9,982 bases of DNA from an uncultured Eubacteriales bacterium (GCA_900321505.1 ONWK01000359.1:1-9982), one strand, 5' to 3'; positions 1 through 5,962 are shown, counted from the first letter of the stretch. Notes: generated by a model not told the origin, from the letters alone. Made by a program: numbers and translations.

Positions 1-202
1 AGGGACAAAGGCTCCTCAGGCAGCCGGGAAGATCCATTCGGATTTTGAGAGAGGCTTCATAAAAGCGGAGATAGTAAGCTATGATGATCTAATCGCCTCG
101 GGCAGTATGGCGGCGGCAAAGGAAAAGGGACTCGTGCGCCAGGAAGGTAAGGAATACGTGGTTCAGGACGGAGACGTGATCCTGTTCAAGTTTAATGTAT
201 AA
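1..202 (+). CDS. ychF: YchF/OLA1-type redox-responsive ATPase, C-terminal end (5' truncated by window)
   Basis: Only the last 66 codons are present, read in the frame that starts at base 2 and ends with TAA at 200-202. The peptide contains GTKAPQAAGKIHSDFERGF, then a YDDL segment, AAAKEKGLVRQEGK and a final VQDGDVILFKFNV. This is the characteristic C-terminal (TGS domain) end of YchF/OLA1 proteins, Obg-related P-loop NTPases that hydrolyse ATP and associate with ribosomes. The nucleotide-binding domain lies outside the window. No terminator follows, and lgt begins 24 bases later, so the two are probably co-transcribed. The identification rests on the very conserved tail; the family is clear although most of the protein is missing. 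Confidence 0.88.
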   Translation, partial: GTKAPQAAGKIHSDFERGFIKAEIVSYDDLIASGSMAAAKEKGLVRQEGKEYVVQDGDVILFKFNV

Positions 203-226
203 TCGGTAAATGAATGGAGAATCAGA

Positions 227-1327
227 ATGGACGGAATATACTTCCCGGGTTTAGGCATTTCGCTTCCGAATGTTCCGGAGGGGATCACGATATTCGGAGT
301 AACCATTAAGTTCTACGGTATCCTTATTGCGATCGGCTTCCTTTTTGGGCTGAAGATAGCAATGTCGGAAGGCAAGAAGACGGGGATTAAGGAGGATGAT
401 TATCTCGATTACTGGCTCTGGATGCTGCTTCCCTGTATTTTGGGCGCCAGGATCTATTATATCATATTTAATCACACCGAATATTTCGGTGAGGGAATAT
501 CCTTCGGAGAATCTCTCCGCAGGATGATCGATATACGAAACGGCGGTCTTGCCATTTACGGCGGACTGATCGCGGGCGTCATCGTTTCGGTGATATATAC
601 AAAGAAAAGGAAACTCTATCTGCCGCTTTTTGCTGATAACATTGTTATGGGCGTTCTGCTGGGGCAGATCATGGGACGCTGGGGCAATTTCTTCAACCGC
701 GAGGTTTTCGGAAGCTATACGGACGCTTTTTTCAGGATGGCACTGCCGCTGGATCATTTCAGAAATGAAGGGACCCTTAGCTATATGACCGGCTCCGGCA
801 TGATCACGGATACCATGCTTAAGAATACCGAGATGGTGAACGGAGTGGAGTGCATTACCGTTGTTCCTTCCTTCCTGCTGGAGGGATTATGGAATCTTGC
901 AGTTCTGCTCTTTATACTCTGGTACAGAAAGAGAAAGAAATTCGACGGCGAGCTTTCCATGTTCTACATCCTGCTCTATGGTGTGGGACGCTTCCTTATA
1001 GAAGGAAACAGGACCGACTCTCTTATGATCGGCCCGCTGAAGATCAGCCAGGTTGTAGCGATCATGTGTATCGTTACGGGCCTTGTTGTACTGATACGAA
1101 ATTATGTGAAATTAAAACAGGGTGCGCCGATCCAATGCCACAGACCCGTTAGCGTTCCAAAGGGTACTGCGGATGAAAAAAAGAAAACAAAGCTGATGGA
1201 TCCATCCTTAAAGAAGGAAAAAGCTTCCGGAACTGAAGAGGAAGAAAACCCTCCGGAGGATGAGGAAAAAGTACCCGAAAATGAAGAAAAATCGAACAGG
1301 GAGGAAAGTGGAGGAAAAGAGGAATAA
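227..1327 (+). CDS. lgt: Prolipoprotein diacylglyceryl transferase (Lgt) with charged C-terminal extension
   Basis: Lgt transfers diacylglycerol from phosphatidylglycerol to the lipobox cysteine of prolipoproteins in the cytoplasmic membrane, the first step of lipoprotein maturation. The 366-residue product has about seven hydrophobic segments, roughly between residues 20 and 291. Family motifs are visible: NGGLAIYGG (105-113), the Lgt signature GRWGNFFNRE (150-159, with the expected Arg and Asn), a PSFLLEGLWN block (214-223) and GRFLIEGNRTDSL (254-266). In the first motif a Tyr (111) stands where E. coli Lgt has an essential His; I believe Tyr also occurs in clostridial homologues. Family members are usually about 260-300 residues. 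Here a hydrophilic Lys/Glu-rich tail (about 293-366) is added, predicted cytoplasmic. The ATG is preceded by GGAG at 216-219, 7 bases upstream. The gene follows ychF closely and ends at a strong terminator. Confidence 0.95.
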   Translation: MDGIYFPGLGISLPNVPEGITIFGVTIKFYGILIAIGFLFGLKIAMSEGKKTGIKEDDYLDYWLWMLLPCILGARIYYIIFNHTEYFGEGISFGESLRRMIDIRNGGLAIYGGLIAGVIVSVIYTKKRKLYLPLFADNIVMGVLLGQIMGRWGNFFNREVFGSYTDAFFRMALPLDHFRNEGTLSYMTGSGMITDTMLKNTEMVNGVECITVVPSFLLEGLWNLAVLLFILWYRKRKKFDGELSMFYILLYGVGRFLIEGNRTDSLMIGPLKISQVVAIMCIVTGLVVLIRNYVKLKQGAPIQCHRPVSVPKGTADEKKKTKLMDPSLKKEKASGTEEEENPPEDEEKVPENEEKSNREESGGKEE

Positions 1328-1377
1328 AATACTCTGAATCACCCCCACCACTAGATATAGTTGGGATTTTCCTCCAC
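1308..1377. repeat. 11-bp perfect inverted repeat spanning the lgt stop codon
   Basis: GTGGAGGAAAA at 1308-1318 is the exact reverse complement of TTTTCCTCCAC at 1367-1377. The two arms flank the lgt stop codon (1325-1327) and could form an 11-bp stem with a 48-base loop in the lgt mRNA. A third copy of the same 11-mer in direct orientation lies at 1567-1577, over the mraZ ribosome binding site. The octamer CACCACTA also occurs twice in this stretch (1346-1353 and 1377-1384). The left arm lies in the Glu-rich lgt tail, so codon bias could partly explain it. Function is unknown. Confidence 0.6.
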
Positions 1378-1391
1378 ACCACTAAATCTTG

Positions 1392-1421
1392 AAGAACCGC
1401 TAAAAAAGCGGTTCTTTTTTT
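1392..1421 (+). terminator. Rho-independent terminator after lgt
   Basis: AAGAACCGC (1392-1400) pairs perfectly with GCGGTTCTT (1408-1416) across a 7-base A-rich loop. The T-tract runs from 1415 to 1421. This is a standard intrinsic terminator and marks the end of the ychF-lgt transcription unit, separating it from the dcw cluster. Confidence 0.92.
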
Positions 1422-1487
1422 GTGCATTATAACGAAAAAACATTGAAAAGTTTGGTAGTTCTGCATGGTTTTTTTGAAAAAACTTTC

Positions 1488-1516
1488 TTGCAAATCAAAG
1501 ATTGATGGGGTAATAT
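1488..1516 (+). promoter_or_regulatory. Probable sigma-A type promoter of the mraZ (dcw) operon
   Basis: TTGCAA (1488-1493, 4/6 match to the -35 consensus) and TAATAT (1511-1516, 4/6 match to the -10 consensus) are separated by exactly 17 bases. A run of seven T, a G and six A (1469-1482) lies just upstream, in the place of an UP element. Transcription would start near 1523, leaving a leader of about 64 bases before mraZ. TATAGT at 1514-1519 is an alternative -10 but its spacing (20) is too long. It is the best candidate between the lgt terminator and mraZ, but neither hexamer is strong. Confidence 0.55.
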
Positions 1517-1573
1517 AGTTACGTAGTGGAGCGAAATGGAGTGATTATCCATGAATTACCCACGATGTGGAGG
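1506..1573 (+). promoter_or_regulatory. Candidate MraZ operator: TGG(A/G)G direct repeats
   Basis: TGGAG occurs at 1527-1531 and 1537-1541, separated by exactly 5 bases. That is the 10-bp period of the E. coli MraZ site, where TGGG-type pentamers are also separated by 5 bases. TGGGG at 1506-1510 (inside the promoter spacer) and TGGAG at 1568-1572 (in the mraZ ribosome binding site) lie at close to whole multiples of the helical turn (21 and 31 bases from the core pair). MraZ family proteins bind such repeats upstream of their own gene and autoregulate the cluster. Placement across the promoter spacer and leader fits repression. The assignment is by analogy; the outer boxes are less certain than the core pair. 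Confidence 0.55.
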
Positions 1574-1586
1574 AAAATAAAAGGCC

Positions 1587-2042
1587 GTGTCCAAGAGCAT
1601 GAGAGGAAAATTTTATCATAGCATCGACTCCAAGGGCCGCCTTATCGTTCCTTCAAAGCTGCGTGATGCTTTGGGAAGCGAGTTTGTAATGACTCCGGGT
1701 CTGGAGGATCACAGCATTTATCTCTATTCCATAGAGGAATGGGATAATTTTACGGAACAGCTTAATCAGCTGGGCAGCTCCAAGGCTCAGAACCGTGATC
1801 TGAAGAGATTTTTCCAGGCAAATGCGGTGGACTGCTCCATCGACAGTCAGGGACGTACCGTGATCCCTGCGGAGCTCAGAGAGGATGCCGAGATCGAGAA
1901 GGATGTAGTGGTCATCGGTAACGGCAGAAAAGCAGAAATATGGAGCGCAGCCGCATGGAAGGAGAAAGAGGGAGATCCGAAGGCAACGAGGAGAGAGATC
2001 CGCAAGATGCTGGAGGATTCCGATATCGATTTCTACGGATAG
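1587..2042 (+). CDS. mraZ: Transcriptional regulator MraZ
   Basis: MraZ is a ring-forming DNA-binding protein that regulates the dcw operon from direct repeats upstream of its own gene. The 151-residue product contains two tandem SpoVT/AbrB-like half domains, each with the DxxxR signature: D14-S-K-G-R18 followed by LIVPSKLR, and D86-S-Q-G-R90 followed by TVIPAELR. Length is close to the usual 140-150 residues. The start is GTG at 1587: an in-frame stop (1578-1580) lies just upstream, and GGAGG at 1569-1573 is the only good Shine-Dalgarno. Its 13-base spacing to GTG is longer than usual. ATG at 1599 would give MRGKFYHSID, closer to the typical family N-terminus, but has no good ribosome binding site. 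The gene opens the dcw cluster behind a probable promoter and candidate operator. Confidence 0.94.
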   Translation: MSKSMRGKFYHSIDSKGRLIVPSKLRDALGSEFVMTPGLEDHSIYLYSIEEWDNFTEQLNQLGSSKAQNRDLKRFFQANAVDCSIDSQGRTVIPAELREDAEIEKDVVVIGNGRKAEIWSAAAWKEKEGDPKATRREIRKMLEDSDIDFYG

Positions 2043-2124
2043 CCTGAATTGCCTGCGGCATGTGAGCCGGGGTAATGGCGGCAGATGCAACTGATATATA
2101 AGTATTTTTACCTGAGGTGCCGCT

Positions 2125-3060
2125 ATGGAATTTCATCATATTCCCATCATGCTGGAAAGTGTGCTGGAACATCTTAATATACGCCCTAACGGTGTGTACG
2201 TGGACGGCACGGTGGGAGGTGCCGGGCACTCGGTGGAGATACTGAAAAGACTTACGGGAAATGGAAGGCTGATCGCCATAGACCAGGACAGGGATGCGGT
2301 GGAAACCTCAAGAGAGAGGCTTGCAGCGGTTTCGGACAGGGCGACTGTGGTTAAGAGTAATTTCGTTAATTTCGATATAGTGCTGAATGATCTGGGTGTC
2401 GGAGCAGTGGACGGAGTTCTGCTGGATCTCGGAGTTTCATCCTACCAGTTCGATCATGCGGACAGAGGCTTTTCGTACCGCTTTGACGCACCGCTGGATA
2501 TGAGGATGGATCAGACCCAGGATGAGACAGCGGCAGATATAGTAAATGGCTACAGTGAGGAAGAGCTGGTGCGGATCCTCCGCGAATACGGGGAGGAGCC
2601 GTTTGCAAGAAGGATAGCTTCGAATATATGCAAAACCAGGGAGAAGAAACCCATCCGCACCACATTTGAGTTAAATGAGCTTATCACGTCCTCCATTCCC
2701 GCCAGCGCCAGGCGGAATGGAGGACACCCCTCCAAACAGACCTATCAGGCTATAAGAATAGCGCTTAACCATGAGCTTCAGGTCCTTGAGGAGAGTATAG
2801 GACAGATGATCCGCCGCCTTTCTTCGGGAGGAAGGCTGTGCATCATTACCTTCCATTCATTGGAAGACAGAATTGTGAAAAATGCAATGCGAACGGCAGA
2901 AAGGCCCTGTATCTGCCCGCCGGATTTCCCGGTCTGCGTCTGCGGAAGGCTTCCGCAGGGCCGGGTTATCACGAAAAAACCGATAGTACCCGATGCGGAT
3001 GAGCTGAAGGGAAATCCCAGGGCGAAGAGCGCAAAGCTCAGAGTGTTTGAAAAGAAGTAG
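2125..3060 (+). CDS. rsmH: 16S rRNA (cytosine(1402)-N(4))-methyltransferase RsmH (MraW)
   Basis: RsmH uses S-adenosylmethionine to methylate N4 of C1402 in the 16S rRNA decoding centre. The 311-residue protein shows the full family pattern: HIPIMLESV at the N-terminus, the SAM-binding loop DGTVGGAGHS (27-36), AIDQDRDAV (51-59), LLDLGVSSYQFD (99-110), FSYRFDAPLDMRMDQ (116-130), RNGGHPSKQTYQAIRIALN (197-215), ITFHSLEDRIVK (241-252) and a closing NPRAKSAKLRVFEK. A CxC-x6-CxC pattern (C262, C264, C271, C273) matches the short cysteine-rich segment common in Firmicute homologues. ATG at 2125 is preceded by GAGGTG at 2114-2119, 5 bases away. It follows mraZ after 82 bases with no clear terminator, as in most bacteria. 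Confidence 0.97.
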   Translation: MEFHHIPIMLESVLEHLNIRPNGVYVDGTVGGAGHSVEILKRLTGNGRLIAIDQDRDAVETSRERLAAVSDRATVVKSNFVNFDIVLNDLGVGAVDGVLLDLGVSSYQFDHADRGFSYRFDAPLDMRMDQTQDETAADIVNGYSEEELVRILREYGEEPFARRIASNICKTREKKPIRTTFELNELITSSIPASARRNGGHPSKQTYQAIRIALNHELQVLEESIGQMIRRLSSGGRLCIITFHSLEDRIVKNAMRTAERPCICPPDFPVCVCGRLPQGRVITKKPIVPDADELKGNPRAKSAKLRVFEKK

Positions 3061-3075
3061 AGGGGAGTTTTCGGA

Positions 3076-3579
3076 GTGGAGAGAGAAAAAAACAGGCGAG
3101 ATCTTTATTATGTGGACGGGAGTGTGGTACGCAGGCGCGAAAGTGCAGAACCCGAAAGAAGGATCGATCCTGAGAGGGCGCCGCGGAAAAAGCGTAAAAG
3201 AAGCCCTCAGGCGATCACCTATCCTAAGGCAGCTGTCCGCGCTGAGAAATCACTCTATTTTGATAAAGGATATCTGGCAGTACTTCTGATAGCAGCACTG
3301 ATCATGATCGCAAGCCTCGGCGTGATGGTATTCCTTCAGGGCAGGGTTGATGATCAGGAAAGAAATATCCGTATCCTGCAATATGAACTGCAGGAGCTTC
3401 AGGCAGACAATACAGCCTATGCGGATTCACTGGAATCAAAATATTCCCTGGATCACATTTACGAAGTTGCAACAAAGGATCTGGGCATGGTTTATTCCCA
3501 GAAGGGCCAGATCGTTTATTATGACAGAGCAAACGAAGATTACGTAAAGCAGATGCGCGACGTTCCTGAGGCGAAATAA
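3076..3579 (+). CDS. ftsL: FtsL-like septum-formation initiator protein
   Basis: This is a small bitopic membrane protein. In the divisome, FtsL binds FtsQ/DivIB and a FtsB/DivIC partner and helps activate the FtsW-PBP synthase. The 167 residues comprise a basic cytoplasmic region (1-64, with LYYVDGSVVRR at 10-20 and a Lys/Arg cluster at 36-42), one transmembrane helix (about 67-88), a predicted coiled coil (about 90-118, heptad-like ILQYELQELQ) and a conserved-looking end ATKDLGMVYSQKGQIVYYD (132-150). FtsL is poorly conserved in sequence, so the call rests on topology and on its place between rsmH and the PBP gene. GTG at 3076 is chosen because GGGGAG (3062-3067) lies 8 bases upstream. The overlapping frame starting at 3047 lacks these features and is not real. 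Two competing hairpins overlap its stop codon. Confidence 0.87.
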   Translation: MEREKNRRDLYYVDGSVVRRRESAEPERRIDPERAPRKKRKRSPQAITYPKAAVRAEKSLYFDKGYLAVLLIAALIMIASLGVMVFLQGRVDDQERNIRILQYELQELQADNTAYADSLESKYSLDHIYEVATKDLGMVYSQKGQIVYYDRANEDYVKQMRDVPEAK

Positions 3580-3603
3580 TCGTCTCAGGACTTCGCCTTT
3601 TTT
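3564..3603 (+). terminator. Possible intrinsic terminator/attenuator between ftsL and the PBP gene
   Basis: AGGCGAA (3569-3575) pairs with TTCGCCT (3592-3598), followed by a six-T run (3598-3603), giving a terminator-like hairpin that overlaps the ftsL stop codon. The loop can add a small GTC/GAC stem (3582-3584 with 3589-3591). An alternative 7-bp hairpin, TCCTGAG (3564-3570) with CTCAGGA (3584-3590), shares bases 3569-3570 and blocks the first. Two mutually exclusive stems with a T-tract resemble an attenuator. The 16-base loop makes the terminator weaker than the one after lgt, and downstream genes must still be expressed, so it is probably partial. Confidence 0.45.
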
Positions 3604-3651
3604 GCGCGTAGGCTATGAGCAAGAGGGTCTGTTTTACGAAGGGTCGGTTAT

Positions 3652-5937
3652 ATGAAAAAGAAGAAGAGAAAAGTATTCCTTAAGAGGATGAGAAGAACGC
3701 TGATGTTCATGATGATCATCATAACACTGGCGCTGCTTTTCCTGGGAGGAACGCTTGTCTATATCAACCTTTCAAAGGGCGCAAAATACGAAAAGGAAGT
3801 TCTGAGTCAGAAGAACTATGAAAGCATCACCGTTCCGTACCGGAGGGGTGATATTTTGGATGCTAACGGCACGGTTCTGGCCACCAGCAATAAGGTTTAC
3901 AATCTGATCATCGAGCCGAAGAACATACTTCGTAAGGAGGCATATAAGACAGCAACGGTGGATGCGCTGTCCAAATACTTTGATATTCCGAAGGAAACTC
4001 TGGAGGGTTATCTGGAAAATAAGAATTCCCTTTACACGGTGGTGAAGAAGGGGCTTACCTATGAGAAGGTGAAGGCCTTCCAGGAATTTCAGGATTCGGA
4101 TGACGGGGATGATGTTATCGGTGTATGGTTTGAGGATAATTACACCAGAGTCTATCCCTATAATGAACTCTGCTGTCACCTGCTGGGATTTGTTGTCAGC
4201 GGAAATGAAGGCCTTGGCGGACTCGAGGGTTATTATAACGAGGAACTGAACGGTACTAACGGGCGTACCTATGCATATCTGAATGACGGCTATAATCTGG
4301 TCAAGACCACGGAACCGGCAACCAACGGCTACAATCTGGTCACATCCATCGATCTGGAAGTGCAGAAGATCGTCCAGAAAAATGTGGAAGAGCTGCAGAA
4401 GGATCTGAATGCTAAAAATGTGTCCGTCCTGGTAATGCGTCCCAAGACCTGCGAGGTCATGGCTCTTTATAATTATCATCAGTATGATCCCAATGACGCC
4501 TATGATCTTGACAGCGTGAAATATCTCTATACGGATGAAAGATGGAAGGATAACGGCTTTGAGACTGTGAAGGAAGAGGAGTATGCCGCCTTCGAGGAAA
4601 AGCTTGACAGTGAAGAAGAGCTTGAGAATGAGAAGCTTAAGGCCCTGAATTACCTTTGGAGAAGCTTCATCGTCAGCGATACATTTGAACCCGGATCAAC
4701 ATATAAGTCCTTCGTTCTTTCGGGAGCGCTGGAGAATGGCATCGTATCCAAGGATGATACCTTCTACTGCGACGGTCACCAGAAGGTGGCGGATTACGAT
4801 ATGTACTGCTCCAAACATGACGGCCACGGAACACAGGATATTCCCACATCCATGTACAATTCCTGCAACGATGCCTTTATGCAGATAGGCGCGATGATGG
4901 GACGTGATATCTTCGGAGCCAATCAGTCGCTTTTCGGCTTCGGTCAGCGTACAAATGTGGATATCCTCGGTGAGATGGATAATGAGTCGCTCTCATATCT
5001 GGTTTACAACAAAGAGAGGCTGAATGAAGTGGAGCTTGCCTGCTCCGCATACGGACAGGGCGTGTCGGTTACCATGCTGCAGCTCTGTACAGCGTTCTGC
5101 TCGGTTATCAACGGCGGCTATTATTATCAGCCGCATGTTGTAAGGCGGGTGGAGGATGAAAAGGGCAATCTGATCACGAATTATGAGAACATACTGGTTC
5201 GACGCACGGTATCCGAGCAGACCTCGGCCGAGATGCGTGAGATCCTGCAGGGTGTGGTTGAACACGGAACAGGCTGGCGTACCCAGATGGAGGGTTATAC
5301 CACAGGAGGAAAAACCGGTACCGCAGAGAAGCTTCCGCGCAACAACGGAAAGTTCATCCTTTCCTTTATCGGATTTGCACCGGTGGAGGATCCGGAGGTT
5401 GTTATCTATACACTAGTGGACGAGCCGGGCGTATCCGAGCAGGATAAGAGCAGCGGCGCCACCATACTTTGGGCAAATATTGCCAAGGACCTTTTCCCCT
5501 ATCTCAATATTTACAGGACAGGGGACGGCGAAAAGGCCGAAGAAGGAATTGATGAAAATGTATCACCCATGTTCGTTGAAGGAAGTCCTACAGATGAAAA
5601 TATAGTCCGTACGAATCCCGGAACGGAAAATGCAGGAGAGGAAGGACAGAACAACGCGGGTGAAGCCGGCGATGAAGGACAGAATGATGCAGGCGAAGCC
5701 GGCGCAGATGGACAGAATGAGGCAGACGGACAGAATGAGGCAGACGGGGCCGGAGAAGACGGCCAAAATGATATTCTGGAGCCCGGGGGAGAAGGGCAAA
5801 ATGATGTGGCGGAACCCGTAAATGATGAACGGGTAGACGCCGGAGAGACCGGCGGAGACGGTCAGGCAGGCGATGAAGAAGGTGCCGCAGGAGACGAGCA
5901 GGTGAGGGCAACGCCTGACGATCCCGGCGGTACCTAG
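3652..5937 (+). CDS. ftsI: Class B penicillin-binding protein (FtsI/PBP2B-type septal transpeptidase) with acidic repeat tail
   Basis: This DD-transpeptidase crosslinks peptidoglycan stem peptides outside the membrane; from context it is the septal partner of FtsW. It has a basic N-terminus, a membrane anchor (about 17-38), and a PBP dimerisation region beginning RRGDILDANGTVLATS (64-79) and including GGLEGYYNEELNG (189-201). In the transpeptidase domain all three catalytic motifs are present: S349-T-Y-K352 in FEPGSTYKS, S404-C-N406, and K554-T-G556 in GGKTGTAEK. An acidic insert of about 40-60 residues (within 277-338) precedes the active serine. The domain ends near residue 620. No PASTA domain follows, unlike SpoVD; instead there is a ~135-residue Glu/Asp/Gly/Asn/Gln-rich tail with 11-residue repeats. 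GAAGGG (3638-3643) lies 8 bases before ATG. FtsI, PbpB and SpoVD names are all used for members at this locus. Confidence 0.93.
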   Translation: MKKKKRKVFLKRMRRTLMFMMIIITLALLFLGGTLVYINLSKGAKYEKEVLSQKNYESITVPYRRGDILDANGTVLATSNKVYNLIIEPKNILRKEAYKTATVDALSKYFDIPKETLEGYLENKNSLYTVVKKGLTYEKVKAFQEFQDSDDGDDVIGVWFEDNYTRVYPYNELCCHLLGFVVSGNEGLGGLEGYYNEELNGTNGRTYAYLNDGYNLVKTTEPATNGYNLVTSIDLEVQKIVQKNVEELQKDLNAKNVSVLVMRPKTCEVMALYNYHQYDPNDAYDLDSVKYLYTDERWKDNGFETVKEEEYAAFEEKLDSEEELENEKLKALNYLWRSFIVSDTFEPGSTYKSFVLSGALENGIVSKDDTFYCDGHQKVADYDMYCSKHDGHGTQDIPTSMYNSCNDAFMQIGAMMGRDIFGANQSLFGFGQRTNVDILGEMDNESLSYLVYNKERLNEVELACSAYGQGVSVTMLQLCTAFCSVINGGYYYQPHVVRRVEDEKGNLITNYENILVRRTVSEQTSAEMREILQGVVEHGTGWRTQMEGYTTGGKTGTAEKLPRNNGKFILSFIGFAPVEDPEVVIYTLVDEPGVSEQDKSSGATILWANIAKDLFPYLNIYRTGDGEKAEEGIDENVSPMFVEGSPTDENIVRTNPGTENAGEEGQNNAGEAGDEGQNDAGEAGADGQNEADGQNEADGAGEDGQNDILEPGGEGQNDVAEPVNDERVDAGETGGDGQAGDEEGAAGDEQVRATPDDPGGT
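4480..4665 (+). other. Acidic insert in the PBP just before the active-site serine
   Basis: Residues 277-338 of the PBP separate the ALYNYHQYDPND strand region from the FEPGSTYKS active-site motif. In many FtsI proteins only a short loop connects these. Here residues 294-333 are strongly charged, including KEEEYAAFEEKLDSEEELEN. Some extension is, as far as I know, common in Lachnospiraceae homologues; this one seems long. It sits at the entrance to the catalytic domain. The domain limits are judged by eye. Confidence 0.5.
5638..5874 (+). repeat. 33-bp coding minisatellite: 11-residue repeats in the PBP tail
   Basis: Residues 663-741 of the PBP follow an 11-residue pattern, roughly x-[DE]-G-Q-N-[DEN]-A-G-E-A-G. 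The GQN core starts at residues 665, 676, 687, 693, 704 and 715, a degenerate unit falls at 726, and a GQA core at 737. All intervals are 11 except 687 to 693 (6), where an 18-bp unit is duplicated. The corresponding DNA is a 33-bp imperfect tandem repeat. The tail is predicted to lie outside the membrane and to be disordered and highly acidic. Confidence 0.85.
5710..5745 (+). repeat. Perfect 18-bp tandem duplication within the PBP tail
   Basis: GGACAGAATGAGGCAGAC occurs at 5710-5727 and again, immediately and without mismatch, at 5728-5745. It encodes a doubled GQNEAD unit and breaks the 11-residue period. Exact identity suggests a recent slippage event that keeps the frame. Confidence 0.9.
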
Positions 5938-5962
5938 CCTGCCGCTTTAAGGAAAAACACTG

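Noticed and set aside
1434..1483. Repeated GAAAAAAC octamer (1434-1441 and 1476-1483)
   Set aside because: Simple A-tracts in AT-rich intergenic DNA are expected by chance; the second is already covered as an upstream promoter element.
2049..2090. Possible hairpin in the mraZ-rsmH gap (TTGC-CTGC with GCAG-GCAA)
   Set aside because: The stem needs a two-base bulge, encloses a poorly paired 24-base loop and is not followed by a T-tract. Too weak to annotate.
3047..3289. + strand open frame overlapping the rsmH end and the ftsL start
   Set aside because: It shares the region with ftsL in another frame, has no Shine-Dalgarno-based start of its own, and its product has no membrane helix or motif. 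The ftsL frame has a ribosome binding site and the expected topology.
3772..4479. Long open frame (235 codons) on the - strand inside the PBP gene
   Set aside because: It lies wholly antisense to a PBP region with clear family motifs, its product shows no recognisable domain, and no ribosome binding site or promoter is evident. It is a by-product of the sense codon pattern.
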